From contig LWCA01000251.1 of NCBI GenBank assembly GCA_001642005.1, positions 1-36,668 of the forward strand: 36,668 nt of DNA. Direction: 5' to 3'. The notes under the pieces were generated by a model. The model made no database searches. It worked only from the letters and a program-made list of their open reading frames with translations, and was not told where the DNA came from. Each line of letters opens with the position of its first letter. Within the stretch, counting starts at the first letter, position 1. The position numbers and the translations under genes are program-made. Source of the stretch: Intoshia linei. Taxonomy: Eukaryota > Orthonectida > Rhopaluridae. This document shows positions 10,092 through 22,100 of this stretch, piece after piece.

Positions 10092-11441
10092 TTATTCTTT
10101 ATTATAATACATTTTGAGTTGTTCATCTGTTGGTTTGAGAATGCATTTAGAAACAAAATCAACTATCCATCCTGGTTGTAGACCATACCAAATTTGTCTT
10201 ACTCCTTTTTTTAATTTCATCAATTTATTTATTTCATCGTTTTGGTTTATATTTTTCAGACAAATTTTCTTAATATAATCTTTATCGTCCAACTCCAACT
10301 CTTTTTTATTTTGGGTGTAGTTTAAGTGATAATTTTCCAGCAAATAACCAAATTTTTGGCATGTTTTGATTCGCGCATCAGACAATTCATTTTCACTAGC
10401 CAGGTAGCCGCGGTTACTTGGATCGCAGTAATAATCTGCAATATCACTGGTAGGTAATTTACATCTTGGAATAGGTACGCCTCTTTCAAAAAATCTGGGT
10501 GGATTTTCCATTGCTTCAACACACTCTTTATTGTAATATTTTGTGCTTATTATACCACCTTGTTTCTCAATAGCTGCAATACTCAATTCGTCGGCATATT
10601 GTACTTCAATATTTATTTTTGATTGGAAAATATCACAACCCTAAATTAAATAAATATAACTATACAATTATTACCAACCAAGGGTCATGAAAAAAAACAT
10701 TAGGAAATTATATATACATTTTAATCAAAACTAAATTTATTTCATAACAGTCGGTTAACCTTTTAAATTGGAAAACGTAGTTTTCACATAAAATTTAGTA
10801 GCTATATCTAAAATATTGGTTTTTGATCTTGAAGGACGAAATTTGCAATAAAACATCAGTCTCGAAAAATTGTATTATAAAGTGGGGTTTTTAAATAAAC
10901 GGTAACAGACAGACGTCAATCAATTTAATATAAGTAAAGGGTTTATATATACCTCATCAACAAGATTAATTCCGTAAAAATTTTTATCTGGGTCAATATT
11001 AATAATTTTTGTGTTGCACAAGTCAGTAAAATCAATAGTTTTAGTTGGATCCAATAAACCCAAATCAATCATTCTTTGAAGGCTCAAGAGGCTGACAGGG
11101 TAATATTGCTTACGTAAACTAAAAATAATTAATAATGCCAATATTGATAGTACAAGAAATTTTTATAATAATCTTCTTTAGGGTTAACCATATAAAAGGG
11201 GTTTTTATCGATAGAGGTTACACCGACTGGAAACATTTGCCTACCATCAGTGTGCCAGGCTTTTGATTGTTTACTGAATGCAGCTTTTCCACGACATACT
11301 CTTTTCTAGATTAAAATTTAGAAAAGTAGTGATAAAGTAATTACAATGTATAATACTCAACCAAGTAAATTGTTGACAAAGAAAGAAATAGATTTCTGTC
11401 ATGGGAGTAAGTCAAAAAAACTTTATCAACAAATCAAACAT
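10092..11441 (-). CDS. MRPL15: Mitochondrial large-subunit ribosomal protein uL15m (mRpL15), about 306 aa
   Basis: Well-supported exons: 10092-10640, 10953-11118, 11154-11305. Tentative 5' exons: 11362-11395 and 11422-11441. The protein is a structural part of the mitochondrial large ribosomal subunit. Family matches: NPFYMVNPKEDYYK, LRKQYYPVSLLSLQRMIDLG, NFYGINLVDEG, INIEVQYADELSIAAIEKQG, FFERGVPIPRCKLP, YYCDPSNRGYLA, LQPGWIVDFVSKCILKPTD. The 35-nt intron 11119-11153 is required to join YYKNF to FLRKQ. With the tentative exons the CDS is 921 nt, close to the human length (296 aa), and starts MFDLLIK, resembling the family's N-terminal DLLR. This model needs a 26-nt intron (11396-11421), so the start is uncertain. 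The Gly/Arg-rich segment expected before NPFY is strongly diverged. Convergent with the cytochrome b5 reductase. Confidence 0.88.
10098..10103 (-). terminator. AATAAA inside the last codons of uL15m
   Basis: On the minus strand, AATAAA is formed by the Asn-Lys codons just before the final Glu and the stop. It is the only canonical poly(A) signal close to the stop, so the 3' UTR may be very short. Usage is inferred. Confidence 0.35.
10690..10940 (-). mobile_element. Helitron-like repeat inside a uL15m intron
   Basis: The plus-strand phrases GATCTTGAAGGACGAAATT, CAGTCTCGAAAAATTGTATT and AAATAAACGGTAACAGACAG match the units and the inverted 5' module of the other copies (for example 26150-26290 and 31210-31290). 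The 5' end, read on the minus strand (CCTTTACTTATAT), lies only about 12 nt from the splice donor at 10952. The right boundary is clear and the left is approximate. Confidence 0.5.
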
Positions 11442-12939
11442 TTTTCTGCAGTCTGAGACAAATTAGAATGGGAAATAATCATTCATACATACCCATAATT
11501 AACCATTAGTTTTCATTAAAAACATTATATGGTTTATTGATAACTGTAGTAGATTTAAACAAGAAATGGGGACCTTCTGAACAATTTAAATTATTTTTCA
11601 TTTAAAATTACATAGTATTTTATTTATTATATTATTTTGAAAATATTAATTTTTAGTATAATTGGATTTTTCAAAAAAATATTGGTAAAAGCGGCTTTTT
11701 TCCTTAATGGTTGGTAAAATTAGGTTTTTTCTTTTGGGATCAGATAGAGAGATTTTTGATTTAAATTTTTGGTAAAAAGGGATTTTTTCCTTAAGGGTTG
11801 GTAAAATTTTGGTTTTTTCTCAAAGATTTTACTAAATGGAATAAAATATGCTAAAAATTTATCATTCACCCCCAATCATCTAAAATTTTCGTATTCAACA
11901 CCTAATAAAATTATCCACCCCTTGGGGTGACCAGTCACCCCATGAGAAGCACTGCTATATTTGATTAAATTATATTTAGAAAGGTGTGGCCTTACTAAAT
12001 TTTTTTGGGGCGTTAGTGCCTTCTTCGAAAAGTAAATGCTACCCCAGATACATTTAACTATAATTAGGACAAAAAACATTGATAAACAAATTTATTACGT
12101 TTTTTAATGTTCCTTTCAATGGTTTAATGTTTCCCAAGCAAACCCTGGGAAGCTTCTTTAATAATTCGATGGATTTTCTGATTGCCTGGTCAGACATTTT
12201 ATTTTAATTTGAAGGCTTAATTTATTGATGTATCATTAGAAATTATTTGTTCTTATTATCATTTTTAGGTTTATATTTTTGATTTTCAGAGGAATCGAGC
12301 ACACTACTTTTAACATATTTAGTTTATTGCTAATTATGTGAATCTTAGTACTGTATTTTTCTTATATAATGGTTTTTGTTAAGGAAAGTTATTTTTTACA
12401 GTAATATGCTGTAATTTAAAAAACTGGCACAATTATATCCAAATACTGTACCAAGATAAATTCTAAAGGTGTTACACGAATCAAGGTTATGTTTTTTCAA
12501 TTTCATTCATTATTTGTAGATTTTTAATATCATTACCGAATTTTCATTTTTTATTTATATTGGAAATTTGGCACGAATATAAATGTAAATAATAATATAT
12601 CTAGTCCAATATTTCCTAATTGTGGAACTAGGCCCCACCGGTGGAATCTGAAGAAAAATTGAGTTAGGCAAGGAAATTTCACAATTTCACGGAAAATTTT
12701 AATAATAATTCTTTTTTGAAATGGAACCTGGGATTTTATGAGTCAAAATAAGACTTAGTATAACAAAGGTTTGGAAACACAGATCTAACCTCAACATATT
12801 CAACTTTTACAAATTTTTGATCTGTCATTCTCAAGGTATACCACAGGTTAAATCATAACTCTATCAGCACAGAAAAAATCGAATATTTTTTATTTACTCT
12901 TATTATATCAATAAGGAGTTAATAAAAATGTATTCATAT
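11442..12939. other. Intergenic transposon debris
   Basis: At 11690-11830 there are degenerate copies of a phrase like GATTTTTTCCTTAAGGGTTG followed by GTAAAATT. A related array lies at 21490-21690 next to a hAT transposase fragment. At about 12609-12650 a phrase with GGCCCCACCGGTGG resembles another hAT-type terminus. The remainder has no recognisable coding potential. Confidence 0.4.
11830..11954 (-). mobile_element. Terminus of a hAT-type MITE, family shared with 29056-29290
   Basis: The minus strand starts CAGTGCTTCTCATGG, then GACTGGTCACCCCAAGGGG, and continues through GATTGGGGGTGAATGATAAA. The plus strand at 29056 starts CAGTGTTTCTCATGG, and the same succession follows (GACTGGTCCACCCAAGGGG, then GATTGGGGTAAATAATAAA). 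The two are diverged copies of one family. The other end of this copy was not found. Confidence 0.55.
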
Positions 12940-12964
12940 TTATCAACGGAGGCTACCAAAATTG

Positions 12965-13143
12965 TATGAGTCAAAAAGTTAGCGACCGACCTATTTATAA
13001 ATATTGCATTGCAAACATTTGGTGACCTTGCAGGGGTTATTTCACGCAAAAATCGAGAAACTTGTGTGAAAATTAATTTGCGTATCATAGAAGGCATTTC
13101 CCAAATGTGTAGGAATTTAATAAAGTTAAAAATTATGATCTAA
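12965..13143 (+). pseudogene. Decayed PIF/Harbinger-type transposase fragment (tentative)
   Basis: A plus-strand frame reads ALQTFGDLAGVISRKNRE and then VKINLRIIEGISQM before a stop. With small disruptions this resembles the helix-turn-helix region of Harbinger transposases, which typically has GDLAGVS and RII.RVS.AI. No DDE catalytic region is nearby. The similarity is from memory and short, so this is tentative. Confidence 0.3.
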
Positions 13144-13197
13144 TTGATAAAAATAAAAAATTTAGTAAAATTAATTTAATAATAATAGTAAAATCAT

Positions 13198-16100
13198 TTA
13201 TACAGCAACTACAGAAAAGGGAGATCCTTTAATGTGGGATCCACCCCAGAGAATTGAAAATAAGTAATTTCCTTTTTGTGACACAGTGTATGAAATTTCA
13301 TAGGTACAGTTACTAACTCTATCAATGTGTATTTTATCAAAAGGATTGGCTGGTCCCTTCATTCCAACCATAAATTCATTGTCAATTTGGTCTGTAGATT
13401 TGATTTTAACTTTCATGACCTTCCCAACTATTGCAGTGGATAGTGCATCACCGGAAACAGTGATCTCATTACTTCCATTATGATTAACATTGTTTCCATT
13501 TAATTGTACTTTTCCAGTAGTAATTTGCGAAGAATAAATTTCTTCATAATTTGAATCGGAACTATGTGTATTCATTTCATTTTTATCTAGACAAGATTGG
13601 ATTAGTAACAGTAAATTTAACATGATAAAATATTATAAAACAGTTATAAAATTACACCTCGACTATTCACCTAATTTGCTCAAAAAAATTAATTTTAATA
13701 ATTTTTATGCATAACCTCCCTTATTCGCTACTAATTTTTTTTAAATAAATAACAATAATAAAAAAGTTTTCGTGCCTTGGTCCCCCATTATTAAAAAATA
13801 TGAAAAATTAGAATTTGCAAATTGTGAAATGAAATGTAGAGTTAAACAGAAATTATAAATGTATGCGACCATAAAATTAAATTTAATAAACTTACAAAAT
13901 GTACATACAAAATTTTTAACTTGACCGGCCATACCTGCTGGCGGTCTCTATGATTTGACAAGACTAATTTATTAACTTTATTTTAATATAATATATCTAT
14001 AATAATAAACTTATATTAATCTTTATTGTACGTCCATTTCTAAATCGTGTGACAAACAAAAATAACAAAGAAACATGAATACAAATGTATATATGCTGAT
14101 ATCTATATACAATTTGTTTAAAAAATAGACTTTATAACACTGACAACCTGAATGAATTTGTTTCAACATGATTCATTTATCATACATTTTATGTATACAT
14201 TTTGTTCAAAATGAGCAGATCAAGATCAAAGCCGAGCATACCATGCTTGAGGTAACCGAACATAAAAATAGATCCAAAAATTCGCAAACGACGCGTAACG
14301 CCATATACCCCTCTATGTGGATACAAACGTGGTATTTTAAAATCGACAAATAAAATAATTATGATATTCAAAAATATATAATTTTCTCAAATGCCCAATT
14401 TCACAAAAATAGAAACACGAAGAGGGGTCACATACCCGATAGGTTCACCTCCGTTTAAGAGTATAAATAATCATTAAAAGAAAAAATAATAATTACCAGA
14501 CAAAACATTAACATGGAATGGACTGCCGTTTATGTTGATATTGTTGTATTTAATGAAAATTTTGTAAACACCAGGTTTGTAAGGAGTATAAAAAATTTCA
14601 CATCCATTAGAACATTCCTTTGTTTCCAATAAAACTTTAGACGGGCCAGTTACATCTACTGAAAGATTTCCATGACCAGCATTGTTGGTTGTTATTTTGA
14701 AATAATTTTGAACATCTAAATTAAATGATTAATAGAAAACGTTTAAGAAAAGGAACAAATAAATTATTCTAGTTATGGGGTTCCAAAATAATGAAATTAT
14801 TTTATTTTAAATTACCAGTATGAAAATTTAAAATTATACAAGTTTAAATTAAAACATAAATTTCATTAACGTGTGGTGATAGTATATAAACTTGCACTAA
14901 ACAGCGAAAAGGTTCATAAAATAGTCACCAAATAAAAAAAATCAAAACTAAAATGATATTTTGACCGTCAAGACGTCACTTTGTGAAATTGAGATTTTTT
15001 GTATATATTATCTGGAAATAACTGTATCAGCTGTATTTTTTTTTATATTCTAGGAAAATTTTTATTTTTAAAAAAAGGATAATTCTGAGCTTTTGATTTT
15101 GAAAATGTAGGTTTTTGAGTTTGTCATTTACGATATATCTTATTATTTCAAATATCACAGAATATATCCTAACTTAAATAAAACTCTTTGTCTGTCTGTT
15201 ATCGTTCATTTCAATAACTTAAGGGTCTCTAAATTTCTCATTTCCATTACAGTTTTTTCCGGTGGTGAAATTAAGATAAATTTTAATCTCAGAAATTTAC
15301 ATCTTACCAAAAAGCTTGTCAAAAGCCTAATTATCATTTTATTTAACAGTGTTTTATACAATTCTAGCACATTATTAATATTATAAAAAATGGTAATTTG
15401 TGTTTTTGTCCTTGAAGAATTTATTTCACATTACTCAAAAAACTATTAGAAATTGGGATTTTTAAATTCTTTACTAAAATTGTTTAAATTAAATTATAGT
15501 TTAATTTAAACGTAATACAGATACAGACATAATTTTTTTTCAAGTAAAGAATGATTTAAAAAAATTTAAATACAAATTTACGTAAAAAATAAATAAAAAT
15601 ATAACCGATTAAACCGCCAGAAATACCGTCTCCTGATATCTGAATCGCAGAACTATCACAAATATTGGTAATATTAATAATATAAGGACAATCTGGTAAA
15701 TCTTGACCTGTGCACACATCCTTAATAAACAATTTATGAACACCTTTTTCAAATGGTAGAAAAACAATGGAACATTGATTTTCAAAGTCTGATTTAATTT
15801 GAGCATCAATAATTTTATTAGATGGAGATAGAACAAAAGCTTTCAAATTTTTCGTTTTAATATCCTTAAGAGTAAAAATAGCGTGACTAGGCCTCATATC
15901 CATACATACAAAATCTTGATCATCAACATCAACCTTTTCTCCGTTAACACCATTTTCGTTATTATGACCATTTTGAATAGAATCTTGAACACAAAGCGTA
16001 AACGGCGATCCCAAAATTTCATTGCCATCATAAGTTACTCTAATAGCATATTTCCCAGGTTTAGAACATTTATAACTAACCACCATCAACCCTGGATCTT

Positions 16101-19100
16101 TATCATTGAAATCCAAAAGTGTCCGTGAAGGACCTTCTATGTTAATATTGATATGCCCGTTATTACCAGCACTCTGTGTATTAATAAAAAACGTGCCCTT
16201 TTCATTTACAACAGCATTTTCTAACCCATCACCGTAAACTTTTATTGATTTCCAACCCAAGTTAATGTTTTCGCTTACAAAATAAACAAAAGGACTTCCT
16301 TCAATATGTGTTTTGTCAATTTTAATGGAAATTAAATGTTCACCAACTTCTTTAGCATAAAAAATGACAAAATTATCTCCATCATCAATTTTTCTGATAT
16401 CACACGGTTCAATGCAACCGGAAGGACATTGTACTATAGCTTTAGCATTGTTTGGAATAGTTCCACTAAATTTAATGAGTAGTCGACACAAATCAGATGT
16501 TCCATTGACATGCTCCTTCAATATTTGAGAATCTGAATTTGATACTTTATAAACGATGGGCGATGCAGTTTCATCAGATAATGATTTAATTATATATGGA
16601 CAATCTGGTAATATCTGTCCGTTATAATTAATAGTAACTTCAAAATTGCCTTGGCCAAAAATGGTATAATATATTTCGTAGATATTGTTATCCAATTTTT
16701 TTGAAAAAATTTTACATTGAGCTGGACCGTCAATAGCCAACCCCAATGGAGCGACAGGAACTTTGGAGGCATCTAAAACAAATTTATTTTGTGAATTGTC
16801 ACTTTTTAAAGTGTTGATTTTATTTTTGTCTAATCCCTGTACAACAATTCTGGAAAGGTCTATAAAAACGTCAAGTAAATTCAGAGGGACATCAAAGTAT
16901 ACTTTTTCATCGTCTAAATAATTATAAAATCCCACAATATAGCTTCCACAGGCAGTTTTAGGGAACGAACCAACAAGTTTATGTTTTGCAGTTTTGAGGT
17001 CTAAAACGACAACTTCATCGGTAGGACATTTAACCCCAGCTACACAGTTATCTAGATTTTTTGAGTTGTTTAAATAAACAAATTTTATGCAATTTTTCAA
17101 ATCAATTGACTGGTATATAGGCTCAATTTTCGGAAATATTAGAGCTCTAAATGGAGAATTGGCCACATTCATTTTATTGAACTTGATAGTTATCATATAA
17201 ACGCCCTGTTTGGTCGGCGTGTACTTAAACTCGTAAAGGCAATTTGATTCGTTTACGCAACTACTGGCTACTTTAGCTGGACCTTCAATTTCAATGTCTA
17301 TCGAACCGTCCTTGTTTATGGGTATTTGGACGTGCATTATAGCCGGTTTATCGACATAACCGTGACTTAAACCGTCACCATATGCAATTACGTCATTTTC
17401 GGTTTTAGAATAAACTGTAAAATTAATATTACAATCCTTTTCTGCGCACTTAAAATTCAAATTATACGAACCTTCCACTGTGGGACCTAATACGGTGACA
17501 GTAGAATCTAAATTTTCATAGTAAAAAGCTGGATATTCTTCGTATTGATCTGTAATACTCAAATTCAAATTATCAATGTCAGCGGGGATTATAAAGGTAT
17601 TTAGAATAACATTTTGATTGATATCATCAATTTCATTAAACATATTACGGGAAACGTACATGTAGTACTCATCTTTTGAAACTGCCTTTTGACGAATTTT
17701 TTCAGGAATTAATACACCACCAAAGCTAAATTCCATTTCATACAAGCCACACGATTCGGGCACATAGCTAATGTTTGATATTCCTTTATCATCGGTAATT
17801 ATGTTTATTGGTATATTTACGCCTTCATTTTGAGCTTCCACGTAAAGGTGCCCTTTTCCAGCCCTAGATATGTCTACTTTTATGCAAGTAGTAGTATTTA
17901 TTGGAACTATCTTGCTCGTCACTTTAGGAAGCATCACCTCATTCGCATTTCCGGTTGGCAAGACTTTTTTCTTAAAAGACTTTGTTAATGGTTTATTATT
18001 AAACAAAATGTCGATATAAACGTACCCTACCTTGTTTGCTGAAAATTTAATAAACAAAACTTGAGAATCACCAATATAAGTTGTTTTAGAAGGAATTTCA
18101 TTTTTTTTTTCGTCATAAATATTCACAGTAATATCGCCCTTTTTAACTTTAGACGTGTTGACCATAAATGATGTGGGAATAGTTGCATAAATATTTTTCG
18201 AATCAAAAGCTTCTCCCGTAATTTCAATATCTTGACACGATTCATCAGTAAACGAAATTTCACGTGGAGAACTTTCAACTTTAATTTTTTCAATTTTAAC
18301 TACAGGTTCTTTGACTGGAACTCTAAATTGTACTTTACCCTTACTAATAGGAAGTCCACCATACGTGCAATCCAATTCAAAAAATCCCGACTTTGGCACA
18401 AGAAATTTTACATAATAAAACTTACTCGAACTATCCGTTGTAATTTGACAGGCAATTTTTTTATTATTGGATAAATCAAGCACAGTAACCTCGATACAAG
18501 ATTCTCCGGCATAAGTAGTATCAATAACAATTTCAGTCATTTCATTAATGTTAAACATTGGTGGTTCCGTTATTTTTACTTTTTCCGGGTCAAATGTGTA
18601 ATCTGATCGTATTTTGAATGACCCATTCGGGACAATTTCTGAATCATACAACAAGTCAAATTTTAATTGTCCACATTCTAACGTTTTGTAAACAACAGTT
18701 TTGACATTGTCGTCACCAACAATATCAAATTCTGCCTTCACACCTTCCGATTTAATTGAAAATTCTCCTGGACCAGCTTTTTCAAGGTTCACAATTATTG
18801 TATTTTCTTTACCAATATCAGTTACACCAGTCAATCCGTTTCCAGATAGTACAATTTTAGACGAATCCGTTTTATAATTTACAAAAACTTTTTTTGGAAA
18901 CTCTGTAAACGTTAAACTGTTATACTTCAACACTACAATACCTTCGCCGGGTCTCGGAACAGTGAACGAAACTTTATAATGAGTGTCTGATATTTTGTAA
19001 ACACTTGCATCAATAACATTATCATTTGGATCTGTAAATGTGCCAATCATCTTTAGCGATTTCTCTATAAACGTTAGTCTACCCAGATCAACATCATATT

Positions 19101-22100
19101 GGAATTTTGTACCAACAATGAATTTTTTAGGGTGTCTGACATGAATAAAATTAATATCATTTTCAAAAAGCACTTTGAAGGGACTGTTTACAATCTCTGT
19201 TTGGTTCATAAATACGTTTAATCTATACTCTCCGGCAAACTGATTGTCAATATCAACAGTCATGATATCTTTACCTGAAACTCGTTCATTTTTAACGTAA
19301 TGCTTAACATTTTGACCAAATTCGTCCATTAACAATATAGATATCGTACCTTTACCAGCTAAACTTGAATCTATATAAAAATAGGCATCTTCTATATGAG
19401 TAATTATTTTATCTATTGCTGGGCCATACACTAAAACTTTTGTTAAATCACAAGATTTATTCACATTGAATCGGAATGGGCTATTTTTTACAGCACACCC
19501 TTCAATGTCAACTAATAATCTCACTTTGCCCTCTGATTTAGGAGTAAATGAAAATGTACAATTATCAGACATTACTGGCAAAAAATTGTAATTATCATCC
19601 AAAACTCTTATACCAATTTGAATGTCAGATTTAACATTTTTTATAGAATCCAAATTTATTTCAAATACACACGTTTCATTTTCAACTAAATCCAATTCAT
19701 CTATTGGTTTTCCCTTGTGGGTAATGAAAACATTTTCAATGTAAAAATTAGGCAATTCGTCTTTTATTTTAACTAGCCATGGAGAGTTTGGTACGTCTTC
19801 GTTATTGTTCAAGATGTGCAGTTCGTATTCTCCTGCAACTGTTGGAACGTACGAAAAATCTACCGTCTGATCATCTACTTCTTTAGCGTTGATTTTTGCG
19901 TGGGATGGACCTTTAATGTCAAATGCCAGGTTTATTGCTTCGTTGTTTGAATCAACGGTAAATGTACAATTTTTATTTACCTGACCATTTTCTATGCCAC
20001 TTCCATAAACCATAATATTTGATTTAATGCATTTTAAAATTGATACCGGATACACCTTTTTAATTTGTTCATTTCCGTATTTCGAAACCACTTTATAAAC
20101 ACCGACCTGTTTTGGAACATATTCAACATTATATATTGAATCTTGTCTTGTAATATCCACGCTTATTTCTTCGTTTGTTGGAGAAGTAATTTCTACCGAA
20201 AATATAGTATCACTTGGTCCACAATCTGTACAATCGACACTAAAACTAACCTTATCGTTCACTCTTATACCCTTTTCTACTACTCCCCGTCCAGTGATTA
20301 TGCATCTGTCCGGGTAAATATCTACATTTAAATTTACATAAAATAAACTCGATTTAAACTAAAATTATTGCTCGGCAAACTAATGGATGAATTCAGTGTC
20401 GAACCTACCTTACTCGAGGCCCGTGATCGGGGAGTGAGTTCAACGCAAATTTTAACATTTTCCCAAAATGTGCATTAAAAATGTAAATTCAAGAGCCTTA
20501 GAGAGGTGAATAGGGACAATGACACCACGCATCATTTTTTAATTTTTTTAAAAGGGAATATTTTTCATTTTTGGGTGACCTCAAGCTTAGTAGATTCAAC
20601 TCTAGATTTATTAATACATTTTTATAAAACAATTTTTTTTTTGAGTAAAGTAAATTAAAAAAAATCAAAACCCTTTAAAAATGTAAAAATTAAAATTCCA
20701 CTATGACAAATTTAGCACGGTTATTTTCATTTTAATTCGTGTTATTTTTCATAAATTAAATACAATTACCTGGAAGAACAATAATATTAACAGGCGCCAA
20801 TTTCAATGTATTATTTAGATGAGAAGCTTGTAATTTGTAATTTCCCGTTTGATTAAATTTAAAGGAATGTTTAACAGTATTATTAGCAACTTCTTTTACG
20901 ATATTTACAGATACGTCATTTGAATCCATTATTTTTACAGTAATATCTTGTAATATGTCAACTAAAATGTGTAATTAATCATATTTAAGATTAAAAATTA
21001 ATTAATATATCATAATAGACAGGATTGGACGATGTTTCACCAACGCGGCAAATTTTCAATTCAAAATAATAAACATTACCCATATATACTAAAAGTTTCT
21101 AAAATGTGTGTTCGTGTGAAGTGATTGATTTTTTCCCGGAAAAAATAAAAATTTTTTATCATATATAATATAGCAACATTAAAAATTTTAGAGACCATAA
21201 TTAATTTTAGAAATAAACAGAAATTTAATTAATGAAATAACACAAATCTAGATTGAAATTTACAAATTTAATTATATCAAAATTTATTTATTTTAGATTG
21301 TTGAAAAAGTGTTTCAAAACACACATAATATTGATAGATTCGTTTTTGAAACGTGTTCTACGTTTTATAACGAAATTAGAAGCAATAGAGAAAATTCTTT
21401 CATTTTGTGTTGACGTGGGTTGAACGGTCATAAGGGCTTCCTTTAATTTTAACAATCTTGATGATAGCGTTCCACTTCGTACCAACTATTATTTTTCAAA
21501 ATAATATTGGAAAAAGAGGATAATTCCCTTAAGCTTTAGTAATTTGTTGTTGGAATAAGAGGTTTTAAAAAAAAGTATTAGAAAAAGAATATTTTTCCAT
21601 TAAGGGTTGGAAAATTAGATTTTTTATTTGTGATTTGATGAAGTGGATTTTTTTCATAAGATTTCGTAAAATCGGATTTTTGAAAAGAATATCAGTGTAA
21701 GTCAATTTTTTAAGTGTTAAGTGTTTTAAGTTTCCAGTGTCTAATCATTTATTTAAAAAACTGAGGCTCCCAGAAAATAAGATAAAGTTCAAACATAGAA
21801 ATTGACAGCTTCACAGTCAAAACCCAAATTTTTTTTAACTATTTTTAAAACTAAATCTTAAATTTTTAATAAACACTAATTCGTGACAGATTTTAAAATT
21901 ATGAGCATTGTCATAAATTGAATCGTCAAAAACTTGCTTATTCAGGTCAAAATAAACGACCCATTATTTTGAAAAACAATAAATAAGTCTTAGAATTTAA
22001 AAAAAACCAAGTAATACCACTATTTTCAGTTAACGTTTCACATGCAATGATTCATGTGAATCATTAAAAATTTTTACTAAAATTTCAACATTTACCAACC

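Noticed and set aside
13741-13932. Minus-strand open frame of 63 codons inside filamin intron 6
   Set aside because: It is not linked in frame to the flanking filamin exons and lacks Ig-repeat character.
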